DNA of 64,000 nucleotides, from NCBI GenBank assembly GCA_949840915.1, contig CATKXY010000001.1, positions 186,001 through 250,000 on the forward strand. Reading direction: 5' to 3'. Every line of letters begins with the position of its first letter. The first letter of the stretch is position 1. The stretch comes from an uncultured Lachnospiraceae bacterium (GTDB taxonomy: Bacteria > Bacillota > Clostridia > Lachnospirales > Lachnospiraceae). The notes beneath the pieces were generated by a model that saw only the letters and a list, made by a program, of their open reading frames with translations, was not told where the DNA came from and ran no database searches. Made by a program: the position numbers and the translations under genes. This document shows, in pieces, positions 27,010 to 34,695 of the stretch.

Positions 27010-27426
27010 TTGTTAAGTGAATTAGAGAAAAATAGCTTATCTGTTCAGATTCTTCGAGAATTGTCTTTCAAAAGCAAAATGGAAAGAAGTCTTGTCAATA
27101 GCCTGCGGAAATTCAATAAAAAAACCTTATTTCAGGAAGTTTCTGAAATGATAAGATTTTATCAAGAAGCAGATATTTTGGATCTGGTGGATTTGGATTA
27201 CCGGATTAAAAGTGAGGATTCCTGTATACGCAAATACAATAAATTCTATCCTGATATGCGATTGGAAAAAGTCTTTAATGATATTTTAGGGTTTCGTATG
27301 CTGACAGACAGTTATGCAAGTTTATTAGAGGGGGAAATGCCGGAAGAAGTACGGATTGTCGATATGAGTCATGGAAAAGCGAAAGAGGTGCTAAGTTATG
27401 TGTTATCTCATTGCGAAAGAATTTAA
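27010..27426 (+). pseudogene. RelA/SpoT-domain protein with apparent internal deletion
   Basis: TTG 27010 follows GGAGG by eight bases. The 138-residue product starts like small RelA/SpoT-domain proteins of Clostridia: DLDYRIKSEDSCIRKYNKF and FNDILGFRML are the start of the synthetase fold. It then jumps from VRIVDMSHGKA straight to EVLSYVLSHCERI, a sequence I would expect at the C-terminus. The middle, which should hold the YRG-x-H and E-x-Q regions needed for (p)ppGpp synthesis, is missing. It was probably lost by an in-frame deletion of some 70 codons. Treated as a non-functional remnant, although a truncated product may still be made. The end overlaps the DUF6718 gene. Confidence 0.6.
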
Positions 27427-27622
27427 TAAAAAGGGCTGTATTGCAGTAAAGACCAGGCATGGTAAAGCATTGGCGGATTTTACCGAAAAGTTACAAAAAC
27501 AGATAGGAGAGAATGGTGTGCAGTTGGTGACGATCAGCCGCCCCAGTGCCTATGGAGAATACGAACCTTATGAAATTATCGAAAGTAAGGAAAAGTTTCA
27601 GGAACGTGTTTTGAGCCTGTAA
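27398..27622 (+). CDS. small DUF6718-family protein
   Basis: The 74-residue protein begins MCYLIAKEFNKKGCIAVKT and contains LVTISRPSAYGEYEPY, the pattern of DUF6718, a small family in Clostridia of unknown function. Its start lies inside the end of the RelA/SpoT-like remnant, so the two were likely coupled. GCGAAAGAGGTG upstream gives a moderate ribosome site. Confidence 0.78.
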   Translation: MCYLIAKEFNKKGCIAVKTRHGKALADFTEKLQKQIGENGVQLVTISRPSAYGEYEPYEIIESKEKFQERVLSL

Positions 27623-27809
27623 AAAAGGATAATAATGGAAAAACCTGTTTTGAGTCCACATTTTACCATTTAGGATGTTCATAGGCTCAGGGAATATAAT
27701 TATGAAATGACAAAGCATATGACAGACGCGGAACGGATGGATACTACAACAAGAGAGGAAGAAAATTTCAGAAAAAATTAGAGAAAATAAAGGTTTTTTA
27801 GAATTGGTG

Positions 27810-27843
27810 GGGGTCATCACGGTGGGTGGTGGACCCCGCTTTT
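27810..27843 (+). terminator. hairpin followed by T-run
   Basis: GGGGTC (27810-27815) pairs with GACCCC (27832-27837), with ATCAC/GTG extending the stem, and is followed by GCTTTTT. It would end transcription of the 27.0-27.6 kb genes. The 187 bases before it (27623-27809) hold no supported gene. Confidence 0.55.
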
Positions 27844-27891
27844 TCGTGTTTTTGGTGCTGCTTATAAGAGTGCGATGATAGTGTCAAGTAG

Positions 27892-28120
27892 TCAGCCGGC
27901 TATGTTATCAGGCTCTGTATCCAGCGTCATGTTGTAAAGATGATTCATATTTATGTAGCGCTTTGTTCCCCATTGGGAGCCTGCTACATGACGCAGTCTG
28001 TTGCATACCAGAATCAGCGCGCTCTGCCCATCGGGAAAGGCACCAATCGCTTTTGTTACGGCGTTTGATCTCCCGGTTTACCGTTCAATGGCCTGATTAA
28101 CTTTTCGCTCCTTATCATCG
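27892..28120 (-). pseudogene. decayed transposase C-terminal fragment
   Basis: Read on the minus strand, the stretch encodes about 75 residues including AFPDGQSALILVCNRLRHV and AGSQWGTKRYINMNHL before a TGA at 27894-27892. An in-frame TAA at 28080-28078 interrupts it, and the rest of the gene is absent. The sequence resembles the end of a bacterial transposase, possibly of a mutator-type element, but the family is uncertain. It marks past insertion-element activity at the right edge of the AT-rich island. Confidence 0.5.
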
Positions 28121-28278
28121 CTTCATATCATATAGCGATAAACAGAAAATATACGCACCTATTTGGCGGACGCTGAGATGGATTGATAAAAAGGCTCTTC
28201 CATGCTATACTGACTTGTATGAAGAGCGAGGAGGCGGGAAATATGCTTTGCCATTTCATGATTGATTTAAGCAAAGAA

Positions 28279-28319
28279 CTCTGTACAAAGTCTGGTGCCT
28301 GGACGAAATTTGTACAGAG
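28279..28319 (+). repeat. perfect 11-bp inverted repeat upstream of the MFS gene
   Basis: CTCTGTACAAA at 28279-28289 and TTTGTACAGAG at 28309-28319 are exact inverted copies separated by 19 bases. The core TGTACA is itself palindromic, so each arm could be a dimer half-site or the two could form a stem. It lies 72 bases before the MFS start, in a 270-base gap with no gene. An operator or an element end are the likely explanations. Confidence 0.6.
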
Positions 28320-28391
28320 GTAAAAGCTATCGTCCACATTGGATTTTGTACCTTTTATTCGGAAAATTATGGATAGAATGGAGAAAATTCA

Positions 28392-29684
28392 ATGGAAGAA
28401 AAAGTAATGCAAGAAAATTCAATGAAAAAATATATCATTTTGTGGTTAAGCCAGAGCGTGTCAGTTCTTGGCAGCTCCATGACCGGGTTCGCGCTTGTCT
28501 TATGGGCATATGGGCAGAGCCGTTCAGCTATGTCCGTTTCATTGATGTCATTCTGCAATTATGTGCCGTATGTCGTCTTAAGCCTGTTTGTTGGCAGCTT
28601 CATTGACAGGCATAACAAGAAAACGATCATGCTGGTGTCGGACAGTATTGCGGCGATTGGCTCGCTGACAGTATTGGTATTTTTGCTCATGGGGCAGTTG
28701 GCGGTCTGGAATATCTATGTGATCAATGCGATGGTCGGCATAACGAATGCGTTCCAGCAGCCTGCATCCGCAGTGGCGACGGGGCGGCTCGTGCCGAAGG
28801 AGAAGATTTCAAATGTGAGCGGGATGAACGCGTTTTCCAATAACCTGATTGTGGTATTCAGCCCCATGCTGGCGGCCTTCCTGTTTGCGTCAGGCGGGCT
28901 TCCGCTTATTCTGCTGATTGATTTGGCGAGCTTTGTATTTGCTTTCTGCGCGCTGCTGTTTTTTATCGAGATACCGGAACCGGCTCAGGAAAAGACGCGT
29001 GCTACCCCGTTTGACGGAATAGCGGAGGGCTTTGCTTTTCTGAAAGACGAAAAGGGCATTTTATACATGATGCTGACAATGGCGCTGATTAATTTCTTTT
29101 CAAGGCTGACCTATGAGAATATCCTGTCACCCATGATTCTGTCGAGAAGTTCCGGGAACAGCATTGTGCTTGGGATTGTAAATGCCTGCATGGGGGCAGG
29201 AGGGATTGTCGGGGGCGTCGTTGTTTCCGTAAAAAAGGAGAGCCGCCAAAAGACAGCGGCAATTTATGTTTCGGCGGCACTGTCCTTTCTGTTCGGGGAC
29301 TTGGTGATGGCGGCCGGCAGAAATGCAATCTGGTGGTCGGCTGCTGCGGTTGCTGCCAGTCTGCCGATCCCCTTTATCATGGCTAACCAGAATACGATAC
29401 TGTACCGGAAGATCCCGCCCGGCCTGCAGGGGCGGGTGTTTGCGGTGAGGAATGCCATCCAGTACGGTACGATACCGTTCGGTATTATCCTCGGAGGTTA
29501 TCTGGCAGATTATGTTTTTGAACCTTTTATGGTTTCGGGGAACGGATTAGCGGAGATATTGGGAACAATCGTCGGGAATAATGCCGGAAGCGGCATGGCG
29601 GCTATGTTTTTGTGTACCGGGGTATGCGGATTCACCGTGAGTATGTTATCCTGCTTTAACCGGGAGATAAAAAAGCTAAACTGA
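28392..29684 (+). CDS. MFS exporter (macrolide-efflux-like)
   Basis: The 430-residue protein has about twelve membrane segments and the MFS loop-2 motif in GSFIDRHNKKTIM. The order of segments and the motif GRLVPKEKISNVSGMNAF match the Mef/enterobactin-exporter branch, which pumps drugs or small metabolites out with protons. Substrate unknown. TGGAGA is the ribosome site for ATG 28392. The inverted repeat upstream suggests regulated expression. Its base composition is closer to the chromosome than to the AT-rich island at its left. Confidence 0.85.
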   Translation: MEEKVMQENSMKKYIILWLSQSVSVLGSSMTGFALVLWAYGQSRSAMSVSLMSFCNYVPYVVLSLFVGSFIDRHNKKTIMLVSDSIAAIGSLTVLVFLLMGQLAVWNIYVINAMVGITNAFQQPASAVATGRLVPKEKISNVSGMNAFSNNLIVVFSPMLAAFLFASGGLPLILLIDLASFVFAFCALLFFIEIPEPAQEKTRATPFDGIAEGFAFLKDEKGILYMMLTMALINFFSRLTYENILSPMILSRSSGNSIVLGIVNACMGAGGIVGGVVVSVKKESRQKTAAIYVSAALSFLFGDLVMAAGRNAIWWSAAAVAASLPIPFIMANQNTILYRKIPPGLQGRVFAVRNAIQYGTIPFGIILGGYLADYVFEPFMVSGNGLAEILGTIVGNNAGSGMAAMFLCTGVCGFTVSMLSCFNREIKKLN

Positions 29685-29714
29685 AGCAACCTGTTGCAAA
29701 GCGGAGGAATTAAG

Positions 29715-30095
29715 ATGAAGAGAATCATACCGATAGTACTTCTGGCCGTTTTCCTGGCCGGGTGTGCAGAAAATACCGGGGAGTCAGGCTATCGTCAGAT
29801 CAGCATGGATGAGGCCGTGGCTATGATGGAGGAGGAAAACGGTTATATTATTCTGGATGTCCGTACACCGGAGGAATTTGGCGATAAGCATATTCCCGGT
29901 GCCGTCAATATTCCCAATGAAGTCATCGGCACGGAGGAGATCCCGGAATTGCCCGATAAGGATCAGTTGATCCTGGTGTACTGCCGCAGCGGAAACCGCA
30001 GTAAACAGGCGTCCGGGAAGCTGGTGGATTTGGGCTATACAAATATCGTGGAGTTCGGCGGAATCAATGACTGGACGGGAAAGGTGGAACAGTAG
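29715..30095 (+). CDS. rhodanese-domain lipoprotein
   Basis: The 126-residue product has a lipoprotein signal (LAVFLAGC) and then one rhodanese domain: ILDVRTPEEFGDKHIPGAV and the active-site loop YCRSGNRSK with the persulfide-carrying cysteine. It would act outside the membrane, handling sulfane sulfur or thiols. GGAGG precedes ATG 29715. One base separates its stop from the start of the CoA-disulfide-reductase-like gene, so the two form an operon. Confidence 0.92.
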   Translation: MKRIIPIVLLAVFLAGCAENTGESGYRQISMDEAVAMMEEENGYIILDVRTPEEFGDKHIPGAVNIPNEVIGTEEIPELPDKDQLILVYCRSGNRSKQASGKLVDLGYTNIVEFGGINDWTGKVEQ

Positions 30096-30096
30096 T

Positions 30097-31791
30097 ATGA
30101 AGGTGATTATAGTAGGCGGTGTGGCTGCCGGCGCAACAGCGGCTGCCCGTATTCGCAGATTGGATGAACAGGCAGAAATTACAGTTTTTGAGCGCTCCGG
30201 ATATATCTCCTACGCAAACTGCGGTCTGCCCTACTTTATCGGAGATACGATTACCGACCCGGAAGAGCTTACGCTCCAGACGCCGGAGAGCTTCTTCCGG
30301 CGGTTTCGGGTGAGGATGAAAGTATGCCATGAGGTAATTGCAATTCATCCCGACAGAAAGGCAGTTTCTGTCAGGAATCTGGAAACAGGGGAAGCGTTTG
30401 AGGAAAGCTATGACAAACTGATCCTCTCTCCCGGTGCAAAGCCTGCCCGGCCGGAATTGCCCGGCGTCGATATAGACAAATTGTTCACACTGCGCACCGT
30501 GGAAGATACTATGCGGATCAAGGATTATATCAATGAGAATCGTCCCAGGACCGCTGTGCTGGCGGGCGGCGGTTTTATCGGGCTTGAGATGGCTGAGAAT
30601 TTAAGGGAACTGGGTATGGATGTAACCATTGTCCAGAGACCGAAGCAGCTGATGAATCCGTTCGATTCGGATATGGCCGCTTTCATACATAATGAGATGC
30701 GCAAACACGGCGTCAGGCTGGCGCTTGGTCACACGGTAGAAGGTTTTGAGGAAAAAAACGGCGGTGTGGATATTCTGCTGAAGGGTAAGGCGGCCCTTCA
30801 CGCGGATATAGTCATTCTCGCCATCGGTGTCACACCGGACACGGCGCTGGCCAAGGAAGCGGGATTGGAACTGGGGATTAAGGGCAGCATTGTTGTCAAT
30901 GACCGGATGGAAACCTCGATTCCCGATATCTATGCGGCAGGTGATGCAGTGCAGATAAAGCATTTTGTTACCGGTGAGGACGCGTTGATTTCTCTGGCAG
31001 GCCCCGCCAACAAGCAGGGGCGCATTATTGCGGACAATATCTGCGGCGGAGACAGCCGTTACGCAGGTTCGCCGGGAAGCAGCGTGATCAAGGTTTTTGA
31101 TATGACTGCTGCGAGCACGGGCATCAATGAGACCAATGCGAGAAAGGCCGGACTGGATGCGGACACCGTGATTCTTTCGCCCATGAGCCATGCAGGATAC
31201 TATCCCGGCGGCAGAGTCATGACGATGAAGGTAGTCTTTGAGAGAGAAACCTGCCGCCTGCTGGGCGCTCAGATAGTGGGGTATGAAGGTGTAGACAAAC
31301 GAATTGATGTACTCGCCACGGCCATCTGCGCAGGAATGAGAGCGGACCGGCTCAAAGATCTGGATCTTGCCTATGCGCCTCCTTATTCTTCCGCAAAAGA
31401 TCCGGTGAACATGGCCGGATTTATGATCGACAATATTTTCAGGGGCGTCTTGAAGCAGTGGCATCTGGAAGAGATAGACAGTCTGCCCCGGGACGGCAGC
31501 GTGACGCTTTTAGACGTTCGGACTGTCAGAGAGTATGGAACAGGTCATATTGACGGATTTCGGAATATTCCTGTGGATGAACTTCGGGATCGTCTGGATG
31601 AGTTGGAGAAAGGCAAAAGAGTCTATGTAATTTGTCAAAGCGGTCTGCGCAGCTATATCGCAAGCCGTATTCTGGAGGGAAACGGTTTTGAGGCCTATAA
31701 CTTTTCCGGCGGTTTCCGGCTCTATGACGCCGTGATAAACGACCGGTGTTTAACAGAAAAGTCAGCCGTCTGCGGCATGGATCAGATGTAA
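30097..31791 (+). CDS. CoA-disulfide reductase-like flavoprotein with C-terminal rhodanese domain
   Basis: The 564-residue protein starts with a Rossmann FAD site (VIIVGGVAAGATAAAR), then SYANCGLPYF with the single redox cysteine C42, an NAD(P)H site (AVLAGGGFIGLEMAENL), the second FAD motif IYAAGDAV, and a dimerisation domain. Residues from about 465 form a rhodanese domain with LLDVRTVREYGTGH and the cysteine loop ICQSGLRSY. This is the CoADR-RHD type, which reduces CoA disulfide, persulfide or polysulfide. It is paired with an exported rhodanese and faces a Crp/Fnr regulator, fitting sulfur-redox handling. Confidence 0.93.
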   Translation: MKVIIVGGVAAGATAAARIRRLDEQAEITVFERSGYISYANCGLPYFIGDTITDPEELTLQTPESFFRRFRVRMKVCHEVIAIHPDRKAVSVRNLETGEAFEESYDKLILSPGAKPARPELPGVDIDKLFTLRTVEDTMRIKDYINENRPRTAVLAGGGFIGLEMAENLRELGMDVTIVQRPKQLMNPFDSDMAAFIHNEMRKHGVRLALGHTVEGFEEKNGGVDILLKGKAALHADIVILAIGVTPDTALAKEAGLELGIKGSIVVNDRMETSIPDIYAAGDAVQIKHFVTGEDALISLAGPANKQGRIIADNICGGDSRYAGSPGSSVIKVFDMTAASTGINETNARKAGLDADTVILSPMSHAGYYPGGRVMTMKVVFERETCRLLGAQIVGYEGVDKRIDVLATAICAGMRADRLKDLDLAYAPPYSSAKDPVNMAGFMIDNIFRGVLKQWHLEEIDSLPRDGSVTLLDVRTVREYGTGHIDGFRNIPVDELRDRLDELEKGKRVYVICQSGLRSYIASRILEGNGFEAYNFSGGFRLYDAVINDRCLTEKSAVCGMDQM

Positions 31792-31802
31792 ACGGACGCT
31801 TC

Positions 31803-32462
31803 TTATTCTTCGCACAGCTCTGTCAGTTTATGAGAGTCTGTGATCTCTATTGTGCCGCGGGAGAGTCTGACCATTCCCTCGTTCTGAAAATAGCGAAGCA
31901 TTCGGGTGATCACTTCCCTGTGGGAACCAAGGTGATTTGCAACGGATTCATGAGTGATTTTCAGTATATTGCTTTCTTCGATGGAAGCTTCTTCCAGCAA
32001 GAAAGCGGCGACCCGTTTGTCCAGACTCTTCCACATAATCTGTTCAATGAGCCACATTACATCCGAAAAGCGGGCGGCCATCAGCTCATTTGTGTAATTT
32101 GCTGCAGGGGCGGATTCTTCCATGATTTTTTTATAGATTTCCGAAGGAATGATCCATAGATCCGTATCCTTCTCGGCTTCAATGGTCAATTCAAACTGAA
32201 CGGACCGCAGCATACAGGATGCTGAAAACAGGCACATATCCATATCAAACAGACGGTAAATCGTAATTTCCCTGCCCGCGTCGGAGAGAATATATGCCCT
32301 GAGCTGACCGGATTGGATCAGAAGCAGACCCGTGCAGTCCATGCTGTCGCTGTGGATAATGGTGCCCTTACGGATTTTTCTGGTGATCAGACTGCCGAGC
32401 ATCCGGTTTTGCTGAATTGTATTTAATTTATCCCATATCGGAAAATAGTCTTGAAAGTCCAT
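31803..32462 (-). CDS. Crp/Fnr-family transcriptional regulator
   Basis: The 219-residue protein has an N-terminal cyclic-nucleotide-like beta barrel (GTIIHSDSMDCTGLLLIQSG) and a C-terminal winged helix (HESVANHLGSHREVITRML). Scattered cysteines in the barrel (two near the dimer helix start, MCLFSASCML) could sense redox state, but no Fnr-type N-terminal iron-sulfur cluster motif is present. ATG 32462 has GGAAGG upstream; a TTG 18 bases earlier is an alternative. It converges on the CoADR-like gene with an 11-base gap and is a plausible regulator of that operon. Confidence 0.88.
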   Translation of the reverse strand: MDFQDYFPIWDKLNTIQQNRMLGSLITRKIRKGTIIHSDSMDCTGLLLIQSGQLRAYILSDAGREITIYRLFDMDMCLFSASCMLRSVQFELTIEAEKDTDLWIIPSEIYKKIMEESAPAANYTNELMAARFSDVMWLIEQIMWKSLDKRVAAFLLEEASIEESNILKITHESVANHLGSHREVITRMLRYFQNEGMVRLSRGTIEITDSHKLTELCEE

Positions 32463-32642
32463 AGTCTCCTTCCACGTCAAATCGAAAGTGATCCCAGTAT
32501 TTTATCCCCGACCTGATGTTTTTTCAGTGATAACTGGTAATATTATATGCCATTCTGATGCTAAATTCAACCGATTGAGTAAAACGGAATATGGGCGGTT
32601 ATTTTAGAGCGCGCGCCTGATTTATAATAATTTATACTTTTT

Positions 32643-32674
32643 TGAAACTTTTGTGGCGCCTGGAGAATCTATAT
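32643..32674 (+). promoter_or_regulatory. ECF-type autoregulatory promoter
   Basis: TGAAAC followed by TTTT (from 32643) and, 17 bases on, AATCTATAT (32666-32674) resemble the -35 and -10 elements of SigV/ECF30-type promoters. It stands about 25 bases before the sigma-factor start, suggesting that the sigma factor activates its own gene. Confidence 0.6.
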
Positions 32675-32699
32675 AGTAAAGAATAAAACAGAAAGGTGC

Positions 32700-33197
32700 A
32701 TGCCGGCAATGAAATCAACATTATACGAAGGGCTGATTCAATATATCCTTGAAAATCAGGAACGGTTTTATCGGGTAGCCTATAGCTATACCAGGCATCA
32801 GGAGGACGCTCTCGATGCTGTCCAGAGTGCCGTCTGCAAAGCGCTTGAAGCACATGAAAGCATAAAGAATGCGGACGCCGTCAAGACATGGTTCTACAAA
32901 ATATTAATCAATGAATGCCTGACGGTTTTGAAGAAGCGCAGCAGGCTTGTGCTGACCGCCGATGCGGCAGAACAGGAGACATATTGCGAAAAAGGCTACG
33001 AGCAGGGAGATGATCTGGAGCAGGAATTGAATAAGCTGGATATAGATGTTCAGGGAATCATTAAACTTCGATTCTTTGAAGAAATGTCTTTAAAGGAAAT
33101 ATCCGCTATTACCGGATTTAATTTAAATACGGTGAAAACAAAACTTTACCGGGGCTTAAAGCTATTAAAAGAAAATATCCAGGAGGCAGATTTATGA
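32700..33197 (+). CDS. ECF RNA polymerase sigma factor (SigV-like)
   Basis: The 165-residue protein has sigma region 2 (YRVAYSYTRHQEDALDAVQS) and region 4 (EEMSLKEISAITGFNLNTVKTKLYRGL). The pattern matches the ECF30/SigV group. ATG 32700 or ATG 32709 could be the start; AAGGTG spacing favours the second. The stop overlaps the anti-sigma gene by four bases (ATGA). A matching ECF promoter lies upstream. The group controls resistance to lysozyme and envelope stress in Firmicutes; the inducer here is inferred. Confidence 0.93.
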   Translation: MPAMKSTLYEGLIQYILENQERFYRVAYSYTRHQEDALDAVQSAVCKALEAHESIKNADAVKTWFYKILINECLTVLKKRSRLVLTADAAEQETYCEKGYEQGDDLEQELNKLDIDVQGIIKLRFFEEMSLKEISAITGFNLNTVKTKLYRGLKLLKENIQEADL

Positions 33198-34078
33198 GTA
33201 AATTAGACAAAATGAAAGAAAAATATGACGGGATTCCTATTCCGGAGGAGCTTACAATCCGGGTACAACAGGAGATACTAAGATCACAAAGGCAGCAGGA
33301 GGAGAAAGACAATGCCGCTCACAGGAACAGATTCCGGCGAATCATCAGCAATATGGCTGTGACGGCAGCCGCCGTATGCATTCTTTTCACTGCAGCTTTA
33401 AACACGAGTCCGGTTTTTGCAGTGGAGGCGGCCAAACTTCCTGTGATCGGAGGGCTGGCCCGGATATTGACGTTCCGATCCTATGAGACAGAAAAAGACG
33501 ATATAGTGGTGGCTGTGGAAATTCCAACGATCGAAATGATCGAAAAGGATACCGGAACGTCAGTAGACGGGATCAATCAGGAGATTCTTGCCCGCTGTAA
33601 TGAGTATGCGGACAGTGCGGTTTTGCGTGCGGAAGAGTACAGAACCGCTTTTCTGGAAACCGGAGGAACGCTGGAGGAATGGGCGAAGCACAATATAAAA
33701 ATTACTGTCAGCTATGAGATAAAGCAGCAGGGTAATGACTATTTGTCCTTCGTTGTAAGGGGAACTGAAAACTGGACAAACGCCTATAATCAGTCAAAGT
33801 ATTACAATCTGGATTTAAGGACGGGGAAGCTTGTCACATTAGAGGATATGCTGGGCAGTGATTATGCAAAGCTGGCAGACAGGAGCATCAGGCAGCAGAT
33901 TTCTGAGAGGCAAAACGCAGGAGAAACCTTTTTTACGGCCGAGCAGGGCGGTTTTACGGGTATATCCGAAGATACGAAATTCTATATCAATCAGAATAAC
34001 GATCCGGTAATTGTCTTTGAAAAATATGAAATTGCGCCCGGATCATCAGGAGAGATTGAATTTGTAATAGAAGGATAG
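33194..34078 (+). CDS. RsiV-like membrane anti-sigma factor
   Basis: The 294-residue protein has a cytoplasmic segment (1-52), one membrane helix (about 53-75), and an extracellular part ending in a DUF3298-type domain (YYNLDLRTGKLVTLEDML). This is the layout of RsiV, the anti-sigma factor of SigV, whose outer domain binds lysozyme. The helix is followed by TSPVFAVEAA, which looks like a signal peptidase site; in B. subtilis RsiV, signal peptidase makes the first cut. The overlap with the sigma gene supports partnership. Lysozyme as ligand is inference. Confidence 0.9.
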   Translation: MSKLDKMKEKYDGIPIPEELTIRVQQEILRSQRQQEEKDNAAHRNRFRRIISNMAVTAAAVCILFTAALNTSPVFAVEAAKLPVIGGLARILTFRSYETEKDDIVVAVEIPTIEMIEKDTGTSVDGINQEILARCNEYADSAVLRAEEYRTAFLETGGTLEEWAKHNIKITVSYEIKQQGNDYLSFVVRGTENWTNAYNQSKYYNLDLRTGKLVTLEDMLGSDYAKLADRSIRQQISERQNAGETFFTAEQGGFTGISEDTKFYINQNNDPVIVFEKYEIAPGSSGEIEFVIEG

Positions 34079-34112
34079 AGACAAAAACAAAGATCAAAGG
34101 GAGGAAATTGAT

Positions 34113-34604
34113 ATGAGAAAGCATACGAAAACAGCAGCCATTGTAATCGTGATGTTTGCGGGAGTAATCCTGAGCGGCTGCGGAGACAAGTGGCAGTCCG
34201 GACAGGAGACACAGCAGAGCATGTCACAGGAAAGCAATGAGAGCTCTGCTGCGGATGAGACTTATGAAGACAATTTCGCTGTTGACAGTGCAGCCGCAAA
34301 AGAGTTTGCCGGGAAAGTTAAGGATGCGGCAGCCAGGAAGGATCTGGAGGCAGTGGCAGAACTGACCGCGTTTCCTGTTTATGTAGGTCTGCCGGATGTA
34401 AGTGTGGTAGAGTCCAAAGAGGACTTTCTGAAGCTTGGCGCAGAGACGGTATTTACGGAGGAGCTGCTGGATTCCATAGAGAAGGCTGATATCGAAAACT
34501 TTCAGCCCAGCATGGCGGGATTCTCCATATCGGACGGAGGAACGGCAAACGTCAACTTTGGCGTTGTAGACGGATCGCTGGCAGTCACGGGAATTAATTA
34601 TTAG
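34113..34604 (+). CDS. lipoprotein of unknown function in the sigV-rsiV-like operon
   Basis: The 163-residue product has a lipobox (GVILSGC, Cys about residue 22), a Ser/Gln/Glu-rich linker, and a domain starting AAKEFAGKVKDAAARKDLEAV that resembles NTF2-like helical cone proteins. It follows the RsiV-like gene by 34 bases with a good AGGGAGG site and is probably the first target of the sigma factor. A strong terminator follows. No catalytic residues seen. Confidence 0.8.
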   Translation: MRKHTKTAAIVIVMFAGVILSGCGDKWQSGQETQQSMSQESNESSAADETYEDNFAVDSAAAKEFAGKVKDAAARKDLEAVAELTAFPVYVGLPDVSVVESKEDFLKLGAETVFTEELLDSIEKADIENFQPSMAGFSISDGGTANVNFGVVDGSLAVTGINY

Positions 34605-34642
34605 GGTTGTTTTCAACAGGACCGCAGGATTTACTGCAAAGT

Positions 34643-34684
34643 GCGCCGCCTATGACTACGGTTTGGTCATGGACGGCGCCTTTT
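34643..34684 (+). terminator. rho-independent terminator
   Basis: A 14-bp stem with two mismatches (34643-34656 with 34666-34679) and a 9-base loop is followed by CTTTT. It ends the sigma-factor operon and lies between convergent genes, so it may work in both directions. Confidence 0.8.
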
Positions 34685-34695
34685 GCACAAAATCG

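Noticed and set aside
27690..27780. Short plus-strand frame reading EMTKHMTDAERMDTTT near 27.7 kb
   Set aside because: It looks protein-like but is under 35 codons with no start context; at most a remnant of a lost gene.
24809..28120. Prophage or integrative element
   Set aside because: No integrase, portal, capsid or relaxase gene and no attachment repeats were found; only a transposase fragment is present.
30601..31464. Open frame of 287 codons on the minus strand
   Set aside because: It is antisense to the CoA-disulfide-reductase-like gene and shows no protein-like pattern.
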